From: Anaerolineales bacterium
GTDB lineage: Bacteria > Chloroflexota > Anaerolineae > Anaerolineales > E44-bin32
Assembly: GCA_030673085.1 (NCBI GenBank)
Contig: DAOVFE010000148.1
Coordinates: forward strand, 1 to 5,512
Reading direction: 5' to 3'
Length of the DNA stretch: 5,512 nucleotides
In this document: piece after piece, positions 1-5,445 of the stretch
Layout: the number at the start of each line of letters is the position of its first letter
How positions within the stretch are numbered: the first letter of the stretch is position 1
Translations under genes and position numbers: made by a program
The notes under the pieces: generated by a model
Seen by the model: the letters and a program-made list of their open reading frames with translations, nothing else
What the model was told of the DNA's origin: nothing
Databases searched by the model: none

Positions 1-8
1 GGCATATA

Positions 9-533
9 ATGTCTCTATCGTTAGCCATACAAACCGGCTCGACTTTTATTTCGCACATCCGGCGCAACCACGCGCTTGAGCACGCCAGCATTCACGTTCT
101 CAGCACTCGCTATCCGCTTCACCAGATTGTCGGATATTCGGATAGTCAGGGATTCTTCCTCTATAGCAGCCTTCCAATAGAATCTATCGAGCAAGCAGTC
201 TCAAACGCGCTATCACGTCTGCGCGCTGGTGAACGCCGGCTTGCTATCCATCCAAATTGCGGCACCAACCTTCTTGCCGCTGCAGCGCTCACGGCGACGG
301 CATCATTTTTAGCCCTCAACGGCCTTAAAGAGGAGCGCTGGCAAGAACGACTTGAGCGCCTTCCTGTAGCCATAATGGCAAGTGTCATTGGTCTTATGGC
401 CGCCCGTCCTCTTGGAAATGCCATCCAAAAGCACATCACCACTCAGTCTGATCTATATGATCTAGAAGTGATTTCAATTGAGCCAATTCAACGCGGTAAA
501 TATATTCTATACCGCATAAAGACTCGGATCTGA
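9..533 (+). CDS. DUF6391-like small membrane protein
   Basis: Conserved protein of unknown function; I recognise the DUF6391-type signature but know of no assigned biochemical role. The N-terminal part carries the hallmark RRNHALEHASIHVL (residues 18-31) and a second motif HPNCGTN (81-87). Two hydrophobic stretches, about residues 88-105 (Ala/Leu-rich) and 118-138, predict a membrane hairpin followed by a short soluble tail ending in a beta-like YILYRIKTRI. The 174-aa length suits a complete protein. The ATG at 9 is the first start visible; because only 8 bases precede it, the ribosome binding site cannot be judged and an upstream start outside the window is possible. The stop codon is one base from the holA start, so the two genes are probably co-transcribed and translationally coupled. 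The family call rests on motif memory; no function should be read from the neighbour. Confidence 0.75.
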   Translation: MSLSLAIQTGSTFISHIRRNHALEHASIHVLSTRYPLHQIVGYSDSQGFFLYSSLPIESIEQAVSNALSRLRAGERRLAIHPNCGTNLLAAAALTATASFLALNGLKEERWQERLERLPVAIMASVIGLMAARPLGNAIQKHITTQSDLYDLEVISIEPIQRGKYILYRIKTRI

Positions 534-534
534 T

Positions 535-1527
535 ATGGCTCCAGAGAAGCCGAGTTTTTACCTTCTTTATGGCGATGATGAGCTGGCATTTTCCGAGCAG
601 ATTGCTGCTTTACGCCGGCTCCTGGGCGGCTCGGCGGCTGCCGAGCTAAACACAACTCGATTCACTCCAAAAGAGCTAAATTTCTCCGACCTTGAGACCG
701 CCTGCAATTCCCTGCCGTTTCTTGCCAAAAGGCGTCTGATTATTATCGCCCACGCTGAAATGCTTCCAAAAAATAAAAAGTGGCAAGAACGCTTTTCACG
801 ACTGCTCGACAACCTCCCTGAAAGCACTGCATTGCTGTTGATCGAACATGTGCAGTTGTCTCGCCGTGATTCTGAAGAAAAATATAGAAAGCATTCGTTT
901 TACTATCAATGGGCGCTCAATCATCCCCAGTCTTCATGGATCAAAGCCTGCATTACGCCTCGCCGGGATGCATTCGCTCGCTGGATTACCAAACGCTGCC
1001 TGTCTATTGGGGGAAAAATCAAGCCGGCTGCAGCCCACCTGCTGGCAGAACTTGTTGCCGATGATTCACTTCGAGCCGACCAAGAACTGCATAAATTGCT
1101 CGACTATGTTGATTATCAACGACCAATTGATCCCGTCGATGTTGAAAGCCTTACCACCTTTCATGGCCAGGCCGATGTTTTCCGCCTGGTTGATTCGCTT
1201 GGTCATCGTGACGGACAACAAGCAACTGCTTGCCTTCACCGCCTGCTTGAAGATCAAGATTTCCTGCCCGTTTTTGGCATGATTGTGCGCCAATTCCGGC
1301 TTCTACTGCAAACCCGTCAAGCGCTTGACCGCCAAGAGGATCCGGCCCGGGTGCTAAAAGCCCATCCCTACCTGGCCAGGAAGATTATCAGACAATCCCG
1401 AAACTTCACAACTGCTGATTTGCGGCGCATTTACTCCAAGCTACATAATCTGGACGTGTCTTTTAAAACTGAACAGCCAGATCCAAGAGTCGAGCTGGAC
1501 ACCTTCATCGCCGAATTAATGCAATAA
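535..1527 (+). CDS. holA: DNA polymerase III subunit delta (clamp loader)
   Basis: Delta subunit of the replicative clamp loader: in this family it binds and opens the beta sliding clamp within the delta-tau/gamma-delta' complex at primer-template junctions in the cytoplasm. The 330 residues match the usual length of about 330-345. Visible family features are FYLLYGDDE near the N-terminus (8-16), LPFLAKRRLII (60-70), a hydrophobic strand TALLLIEH (98-105), the ELHKLLDYV segment (184-192) of the lid region, DVFRLVDSLG (214-223), and the C-terminal collar helices including HPYLARKIIRQSRNFT (277-292). As expected for delta, there is no Walker A motif. The ATG follows the upstream TGA by a single base and has no strong Shine-Dalgarno, which fits translational coupling to the DUF6391-like gene. 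The gene ends at TAA and is convergent with the minus-strand operon; I see no clear intrinsic terminator in the 100-bp gap. Confidence 0.92.
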   Translation: MAPEKPSFYLLYGDDELAFSEQIAALRRLLGGSAAAELNTTRFTPKELNFSDLETACNSLPFLAKRRLIIIAHAEMLPKNKKWQERFSRLLDNLPESTALLLIEHVQLSRRDSEEKYRKHSFYYQWALNHPQSSWIKACITPRRDAFARWITKRCLSIGGKIKPAAAHLLAELVADDSLRADQELHKLLDYVDYQRPIDPVDVESLTTFHGQADVFRLVDSLGHRDGQQATACLHRLLEDQDFLPVFGMIVRQFRLLLQTRQALDRQEDPARVLKAHPYLARKIIRQSRNFTTADLRRIYSKLHNLDVSFKTEQPDPRVELDTFIAELMQ

Positions 1528-1627
1528 TGCTGCAAATTTATGCATGCTTGCACGGAAAAATTCCCAAATGCGAGACAGGAAATTTCCTACTTGTGGCTGC
1601 TTTTATCAGTGGACTCATGCATTCAAA

Positions 1628-1900
1628 TCACTCTCTGTAAGCAGATAATGGCTCTGCTTCGACTCCCTTCTTTTCATCAACACCAATCCAGAAGTGGTCC
1701 TGTAATACCAAAGGGCTTGTTTGCACCCGGATAGATCCGATATGAGAAGGGATTGTCTCTTTTCCTACTGTTATCGAATTCAGGAAGCAAAGGCTGGCAG
1801 TGCGGCCATATTTTTTGCAATAATAGGCCGCTGCACGCTCTATCCGTTCCTTCACAGCTTGGCTTTTATCCTCGTCAAACCACAGCATACCAACATTCAT
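1628..1900 (-). CDS. Conserved-type 90-aa protein (MNVGMLWFD type), unknown function
   Basis: I do not know a function for this 90-aa protein. It starts with a hydrophobic strand MNVGMLWFDED, continues with an amphipathic, basic helix-like segment (ERIERAAAYYCKKYGR, about 19-34), then a strand (SLCFLNS), and ends with a beta-rich stretch including IRVQTSPLVLQDHFWIGVDEK (about 58-78). No signal peptide, membrane segment or catalytic motif is visible. The start is well supported: AAGGAGG at 1913-1907 lies 6 bases ahead of the ATG. From memory, short proteins beginning MN(V/I)GMLWFD occur beside FtsK-like ATPases in Chloroflexota, and here one lies 244 nt downstream of such an ATPase on the same strand. 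It may therefore share the SOS promoter of that gene, since I see no convincing separate promoter in the gap. A partner or substrate-adaptor role is conjecture. Confidence 0.75.
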   Translation of the reverse strand: MNVGMLWFDEDKSQAVKERIERAAAYYCKKYGRTASLCFLNSITVGKETIPSHIGSIRVQTSPLVLQDHFWIGVDEKKGVEAEPLSAYRE

Positions 1901-2144
1901 TTATCGCCTCCTTAAACAGCCAACGAGCTTTCCAGACATTATTCTTCGCGATATAAGACTTCTTCTAATACGCATTTTTGCCTAATAATTACTCCAGATC
2001 GATTGAAGACTTTCCGATAGATACATATCTTCTCTGCCTCAATCTAAGTTTTCCACCTTATCATCTGGCGGGGTGCTATCTTGCGAAGGAAGGGAGATAC
2101 AATCAGCTTCATCCAGCGAAAAACCAATTACTGCTAAGCTTTTT

Positions 2145-3167
2145 TTACTGCGTCAGTGGTCTATCTCCCGTGCGCCAGCCAGCCTGGATATGATCGGTAG
2201 CGGTATTCAGATCCTGGGCGGTTAACCAAGCCGCTTGAACTATAGTTTTTTTCTCTCCTACCTTAAACATAAATGTTCCCGGTGTCTTTATCACTTGGCT
2301 ATTTCCGCGTCCCTGCTGCCATGCAGGAATTGCTTTCACGGTGCTCCTAGGATTAAATAGGTCTTCACCCGGGCTGGATACTGCCCGGCGACTTGCCATA
2401 ATGAGGTGTACCCCAGCAAGACACCCTTGACCACCTATCAGCGATAGATTGACTAGAATCTCTTTCTCGATATTACCGAGAAGGGCCTCCGCATCATCTA
2501 CAAGTAAAAAAATATGCGGATCATGGATTCCTGTCTTCTTTCGGCGAACAACCTCGCCAGCAAGCCAATCTGTCATTTCATAGGCAAATTGCTTATCCGA
2601 GGCCAGATCAGTGAGCATATGAGGAAGTCCTTCTAAAAGAGCGAGCTCTCGGCCGCCAATGTCGATACCCATTAATTGAAGATGCGCCTGGCGACTGGAC
2701 GCAGCCAGACCAACAGCCAAGGTACGCAGCAATTCAGATTTCCCACATCCAGTTGGCCCCTCAACGACCAGATTCCATGTGCTCTTCTTTTGAAAGTTAA
2801 TCAAAAGCGGCTGCCCATTTTCGGCCATCCCAACGGCGGCCGTAAGTGGGGAAGGGTTGCCAATTGTGCAAAGCATCGGCAGAAGCCGCTGTATTCCTTC
2901 TTGGGCGAGCGGTGTTTTAATATCTAACCGACGCACCTCAGTGCCCATGGCAATTTGAGAGGACTGACGTAATTGAGTTATCGCTTCTGTGGTGTTGAGC
3001 GACTGCCTCGGCCCACCAGTCATCGACAACCGCATGCTATCTTTAGGCAGGGCTCCTTTTCTCTTTCCCCGTTTTACCCTCCCATTCCCACGAACTTTAG
3101 CCAAACGCAGTCTGTCTGGCTCATTTTCCTGAGAGCCAGGAAATTCTATAAAGCCCGCTATTGACAT
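2145..3167 (-). CDS. Soluble FtsK/SpoIIIE-type P-loop ATPase, SOS-promoter controlled
   Basis: RecA-fold ATPase of the FtsK/SpoIIIE (HerA-FtsK) superfamily, which pumps DNA or polypeptide through hexameric rings. Walker A is GPTGCGKS (137-144, K143). The family IDPK-like region is GIDIGGRELALLEGLPHML (167-185), comparable to the ID...ELxxYEGxPHLL of FtsK. Walker B is IFLLVDD (219-225, D224/D225), followed by a sensor-like HLIMASRR (254-261). The tail PGTFMFKVGEKKTIVQAAWLT (296-316) fits the FtsK core end. Unlike cell-division FtsK (usually over 700 aa) it has no transmembrane segments and no C-terminal gamma winged helix; the first ~100 residues are basic and poorly structured (RVKRGKRKG, 30-38). 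It is therefore probably cytoplasmic and not the septal chromosome pump. The ATG at 3167 is preceded by GGGAGGG (3178-3172), and the upstream promoter carries two LexA-type boxes. The 90-aa gene follows on the same strand. The substrate is unknown. Confidence 0.85.
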   Translation of the reverse strand: MSIAGFIEFPGSQENEPDRLRLAKVRGNGRVKRGKRKGALPKDSMRLSMTGGPRQSLNTTEAITQLRQSSQIAMGTEVRRLDIKTPLAQEGIQRLLPMLCTIGNPSPLTAAVGMAENGQPLLINFQKKSTWNLVVEGPTGCGKSELLRTLAVGLAASSRQAHLQLMGIDIGGRELALLEGLPHMLTDLASDKQFAYEMTDWLAGEVVRRKKTGIHDPHIFLLVDDAEALLGNIEKEILVNLSLIGGQGCLAGVHLIMASRRAVSSPGEDLFNPRSTVKAIPAWQQGRGNSQVIKTPGTFMFKVGEKKTIVQAAWLTAQDLNTATDHIQAGWRTGDRPLTQ

Positions 3168-3192
3168 TGGACCCTCCCACCTTAAAAGAATA

Positions 3193-3204
3193 GAACGTTA
3201 GTTC
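3193..3204 (-). promoter_or_regulatory. LexA/DinR-type SOS box 2 (downstream of -10)
   Basis: Second perfect GAAC-N4-GTTC palindrome, centred 27 bp from the first box and overlapping the expected transcription start. On the minus strand its 14-mer fits 11 of 14 positions of the Bacillus-type consensus, so it is the weaker of the two, but both half-sites are intact. Two boxes in one promoter region suggest tight repression, perhaps with cooperative binding. Confidence 0.75.
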
Positions 3205-3211
3205 TTCTTCT

Positions 3212-3240
3212 ATAATACAGAACATACGTTCGGTTGTCAA
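3212..3240 (-). promoter_or_regulatory. Sigma70-type promoter of the FtsK-like gene
   Basis: Read on the minus strand, a perfect -35 TTGACA (3240-3235) and a -10 TATTAT (3217-3212) are separated by exactly 17 bp. Transcription would start near 3205, about 38 bases ahead of the ATG at 3167. The -35 spacer contains one LexA-type box and the start region a second, so a bound repressor would block polymerase. The promoter assignment is by consensus only, but the spacing and the operator arrangement support each other. Confidence 0.82.
3220..3231 (-). promoter_or_regulatory. LexA/DinR-type SOS box 1 (within promoter spacer)
   Basis: GAAC-N4-GTTC palindrome lying between the -35 and -10 of the FtsK-like gene promoter. 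On the minus strand the surrounding 14-mer CGAACGTATGTTCT fits 13 of 14 positions of the Bacillus-type DinR/LexA consensus CGAACRNRYGTTYC. This position in the spacer is a classic one for repression by steric exclusion of RNA polymerase. That the host LexA reads this motif is inferred, because no lexA gene lies in the window. Confidence 0.8.
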
Positions 3241-3252
3241 GAAGGAGTCTGG

Positions 3253-3268
3253 AGAGTGTTGAAAAAGA
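3253..3268 (+). repeat. Left terminal inverted repeat of IS element
   Basis: AGAGTGTTGAAAAAGA lies 32 bases upstream of the transposase reading frame and is repeated exactly in inverse orientation at 5497-5512. A TGTTGAAAAA core is what I remember at the ends of many IS1182-like elements. The outer boundary may begin a base or two earlier (GGAGAG), because the base beyond the right copy is outside the window. The first base lies 12 bp beyond the -35 of the SOS promoter. Confidence 0.7.
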
Positions 3269-3300
3269 AGTAAGGGATTCACAAGGAGGGCAATATTTAA

Positions 3301-3922
3301 TACAATGACATCATCACCTCACCATCGTCGGAGAAAGCTCACTTTGCCAATCAAGATGGGGATCATTCCTTCTTCGGACAGTTCCTCTACGACCAGATCA
3401 TCAGCCCTGACCATTTCTATCGCAAGTTGAACGATATCATCGATTGGCAGCGATTCACCAAAAAGCTGATCAAATATTACCGGGGCCAAGGAACATTTGG
3501 TCGGCCACCCTTCAACCCAGCGATGATGCTGCGCATGCTTTTTGTGTCGTATCTCTACAATCTCTCCGAGCGCCAAACAGAGGTGTACGTCAATGAGAGC
3601 CTGCCGGCGAAGTACTTTGTAGGCTTGGCAGTAGATCAAAAGGCTCCCGATCATTCAAGCATGACAAAGTTCCGTGAGCGTTTGCTGAAGAACGAAAAAC
3701 TGACGATCTTTGAAGATCTTCTCGCCGAGATCGTTCAAATCGTCCTAGAAAGTGGGGTGAAGTTTAGATCGATACAGATCATGGATAGTGTTCACAGCAT
3801 GGCGAATATCAACAACGGCAAGGATGAGCAAAAGGCCTCGAGACCCAGCCGCCAAAGAAGGAACCAGGCTCATTCTTAATGTCAAGACGCTCAATGGAAA
3901 AATAACGGAACTTTTTTCCTAG
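3301..3922 (+). pseudogene. IS1182/IS5-like transposase, N-terminal remnant, frameshifted
   Basis: Remnant of a DDE transposase. The reading frame opens after TAA at 3298-3300 with YNDIITSP..., continues through FFGQFLYDQIISPDHFYRKL (about 3373-3429) and a DUF772-type N-terminal domain: RGQGTFGRPPFNPAMMLRML, LSERQTEVYV, GLAVDQKAPDHSSMTKFRERL. The first catalytic aspartate is in IQIMDSVHSMAN (codon 3784-3786). A strong Shine-Dalgarno AAGGAGGG (3283-3290) has no ATG/GTG/TTG at normal distance in this frame; the first usable in-frame codon is TTG at 3427, inside the conserved domain, so the original start was probably lost. Near 3836 the frame shifts: the normal family continuation PRDPAAKEG lies in another frame (3836-3922), and then a TAG ends it. 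The rest of the catalytic domain (the remaining D and E) is missing, leaving about 200 of an expected 450-500 residues. The gene is inactive. Confidence 0.85.
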
Positions 3923-3939
3923 ATACAAGTCTCATATCA

Positions 3940-4003
3940 GTATGAACGACTAGAATAACTACTATCCGTTTCAATCGAAAGGACTTCATTCTAGTATTCA
4001 TAC
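3940..4003. repeat. Long imperfect inverted repeat (cruciform/hairpin)
   Basis: The left arm GTATGAACGACTAGAAT (3940-3956) pairs with the right arm ATTCTAGTATTCATAC (3988-4003). This gives 15 base pairs (8 + 7) interrupted by a 2:1 internal loop. The 31-nt loop contains a nested small stem, CC-G-TTTC (3966-3972) against GAAAGG (3977-3982), around AATC. It is not followed by a T-run on either strand, so it is not a canonical terminator. Possible roles are an element end, a structured RNA or a deletion-junction palindrome; none is shown. Confidence 0.6.
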
Positions 4004-4047
4004 CAAAAAGCCCGGATAATCCACCGCTTTCTGCGTGGAAGGGGAAC

Positions 4048-4167
4048 ATGCTTCGTATATTCAATGAGAAATATATTCATCGAACTCTATCGGGGATTAT
4101 GGAGGAAGCGGCGATGCACGCTACGGGGCATACTGTCTTTTCACATGCGCTGGTAGATAGCCGATGA
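4048..4167 (+). CDS. Doubtful 39-aa ORF, unknown
   Basis: ATG at 4048 is preceded by GGAAGGGG (4038-4044) at a workable distance and opens a 39-codon frame ending at TGA. The product runs MLRIFNEKYIHRTLSG, then IMEEAAMHATGHTVFSHALVDSR. I do not recognise it. The same frame is open upstream back to 3946, without another ATG, GTG or TTG, so it could equally be the tail of a decayed gene. There is no membrane segment and no motif. It lies in a gap between an IS remnant and amrB, where chance ORFs of this size are common. Confidence 0.2.
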   Translation: MLRIFNEKYIHRTLSGIMEEAAMHATGHTVFSHALVDSR

Positions 4168-4244
4168 AAATGAAGCTTGAAGTCGTTTCCTCGTTGATTC
4201 TTTCGCGGAGATTCTATTGCCTTATTAACGCCGCCCAGCCTGGC

Positions 4245-4275
4245 TTGGACTTATGCCAATCGCCTGTGCTAAAAT
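4245..4275 (+). promoter_or_regulatory. Extended -10 promoter of amrB
   Basis: TGCTAAAAT (4267-4275) is a good extended -10 (TGN-TAAAAT), with another TG two bases earlier. A weak -35 TTGGAC (4245-4250) lies 19 bp upstream, a long spacer of the kind an extended -10 tolerates. Transcription would start near 4282, about 33 bases ahead of the GTG start. Identification is by consensus only. Confidence 0.6.
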
Positions 4276-4285
4276 TATACTACGC

Positions 4286-4298
4286 GGGCCTATGGCCC
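4286..4298 (+). other. Small GC hairpin in the amrB leader
   Basis: GGGCC-TAT-GGCCC forms a perfect 5-bp GC stem with a 3-nt loop. It sits between the predicted transcription start and the Shine-Dalgarno (AAAAGGAC, 4301-4308), only two bases from the latter. It could stabilise the mRNA 5' end or modulate ribosome access; it is too small to be a riboswitch. Confidence 0.45.
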
Positions 4299-4314
4299 TT
4301 AAAAGGACAAGAAA

Positions 4315-5175
4315 GTGAATAAATTAGGCGATATTCGTCCTTCGCCGATTGCTGGGTCCTGGTATCCTGCAGATCCAGAAGAACTTAGCCGTAGCCTGGA
4401 TAAACAGCTGAGCCTTGTATCTCCCGCGGTTATCAATGGAGATATTATCGGCGTAATTGCTCCACACGCAGGATATATATACTCCGGCGAAACCGCCGCA
4501 CTTGCCTTTAGCGCCCTTAAAGGTTTAGAGCCTGCAATCGTTGCGGTGATCTCTCCCCTACACCGATCCTATCCTGGGCAGATCCTTACCAGCGCCCATC
4601 AGGCCTATGCCACCCCTTTGGGACCGATTCCCATTGCTCATGATGTTCTCGAACGGCTAGATGAAGCCCTTTCCTCACAGGCCGGCATTCAACTGAGCCG
4701 GATTCGCAACGATACAGAGCACTCTCTGGAAATTGAGTTACCCTTCCTTCAGCGCGTCTTAGGCCAACCATTCCAATTGCTTCCACTGATGCTCCTCGAT
4801 CAGTCGCAAATGGTTGTCGAGAGCCTTGCGCATGCTCTAGCGGCCACCCTTGATGGAATGTCAGCCATCCTGGTCGGAAGCACTGACCTTTCGCACTTTT
4901 ACCCCGGGCCAGTCGCCGAGCAGCTTGACGCCGAAATGCTCTCCCGGATCAAGGCCTTTAACCCGGCCGGCGTGATTTCGGCCGATGATGAGGGCGTCGG
5001 TTTTGCCTGTGGACGGGGCGCGGCAGCCTGTGTGCTATGGGCGGGGAAAGATTTGGGAGCCGATTCTGTCGAGATTCTCGGATACGCCAATTCAGGAGAT
5101 GTCACTGGCGATTACGCCTCCGTAGTCGGATATGGCGCGGCGGCAATTTACCGCGCCGCTTATGAAAACGCCTAA
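4315..5175 (+). CDS. amrB: MEMO1 family protein (AmmeMemoRadiSam system protein B)
   Basis: Member of the MEMO1 family (PF01875 type), related in fold to non-haem-iron extradiol dioxygenases. In bacteria and archaea such genes often accompany an AMMECR1-like protein A and a radical SAM enzyme; the pathway is not settled. The 286 residues are full length. The N-terminal RPSPIAGSWYP (8-18) is typical. The metal-site residues conserved with human MEMO1 are visible: H51 in APHAGYIYSG, H83 in SPLHRSY, C232 in ACGRG, plus D191 and H194 in STDLSHF. DTEHSLEIELPFLQ (133-146) and GYANSGDVTGDYASVVGY (256-273) are further family blocks. The start is GTG at 4315, supported by AAAAGGAC (4301-4308) 6 bases upstream and an extended -10 promoter. 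It has its own promoter and no partner gene directly beside it here; the upstream neighbour is a dead IS, and the following 337 bp carry no gene. Family certainty is high, the exact reaction unknown. Confidence 0.93.
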   Translation: MNKLGDIRPSPIAGSWYPADPEELSRSLDKQLSLVSPAVINGDIIGVIAPHAGYIYSGETAALAFSALKGLEPAIVAVISPLHRSYPGQILTSAHQAYATPLGPIPIAHDVLERLDEALSSQAGIQLSRIRNDTEHSLEIELPFLQRVLGQPFQLLPLMLLDQSQMVVESLAHALAATLDGMSAILVGSTDLSHFYPGPVAEQLDAEMLSRIKAFNPAGVISADDEGVGFACGRGAAACVLWAGKDLGADSVEILGYANSGDVTGDYASVVGYGAAAIYRAAYENA

Positions 5176-5395
5176 AGCTGTAGAAAGCCCATAGTAGGCA
5201 ACAACGCGCGATGCGCGATACATCGAATTTTTAGTTGCGCGGCTGCGATAAGGAAGAAATCATCTTAGGGGTTCACGCCCCAATAATGCATTATCCACTC
5301 AATTGGGCTTCGCCGCACTCATCCAACGACAGTATGCGGCAGCAAGCGACAGTGAGCGATGCGCGCTGTGGAGCACATCATCATTTTCCCGTGCT

Positions 5396-5426
5396 GGATT
5401 GAACCCGTTTCCTTCAGATTCAATCC
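5396..5426. repeat. 8-bp inverted repeat
   Basis: GGATTGAA (5396-5403) and TTCAATCC (5419-5426) are perfect inverse copies around a 15-nt spacer. It could be a weak hairpin or a protein-binding site. GGATTGAA recalls CRISPR repeat ends, but there is no array: each arm occurs once. Confidence 0.4.
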
Positions 5427-5445
5427 GTCCAAGAGAGTTAAGAGG

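Larger units (their letters stand above)
3923..4314. other. Gene-poor gap between IS remnant and amrB
   Basis: This 392-bp stretch holds no gene I can recognise. It contains a long imperfect hairpin (3940-4003), one reading frame open from 3946 to 4167 with a possible 39-codon ORF at its end, and the promoter and leader of amrB from 4245. I looked for the missing C-terminal part of the transposase in the plus-strand frames and did not see its usual motifs. The segment may be a scar of the deletion that removed the 3' part of the IS. Confidence 0.6.

Noticed and set aside
848..1282. 144-codon plus-strand ORF inside holA
   Set aside because: It lies entirely within the holA frame, whose family motifs are clear; the alternative product has no domain features.
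1528..1627. Bidirectional terminator between holA and the convergent gene
   Set aside because: Only short palindromes such as GGAAATTTCC and ATGCAT are present; none makes a GC-rich stem followed by a T-run.
1978..2193. 71-codon plus-strand ORF overlapping the 3' end of the FtsK-like gene
   Set aside because: No Shine-Dalgarno, no recognisable motif, and it runs antisense into a well-supported ATPase gene.
3211..3216. TATAAT on the plus strand as a divergent promoter towards the IS
   Set aside because: No acceptable -35 is found 16-19 bp upstream and there is no extended -10; it is the complement of the minus-strand -10 region.
3305..3430. ATG at 3305 as the transposase start
   Set aside because: It is in a different frame from FFGQFLYDQIISPDHFYRKL and ends at TGA 3428-3430, so it does not encode the transposase.
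3319..3654. 111-codon minus-strand ORF over the transposase remnant
   Set aside because: Antisense shadow of the DUF772-type transposase frame.
5205..5232. Intrinsic terminator for amrB
   Set aside because: The GC stem is only 5 bp and the T-run starts 10 bases after it, not the directly adjacent U-tract expected.
5396..5426. CRISPR repeat or tRNA T-arm
   Set aside because: GGATTGAA-like sequence is present once in each direction without spacers or further units, and no acceptor or anticodon stem can be folded around it.
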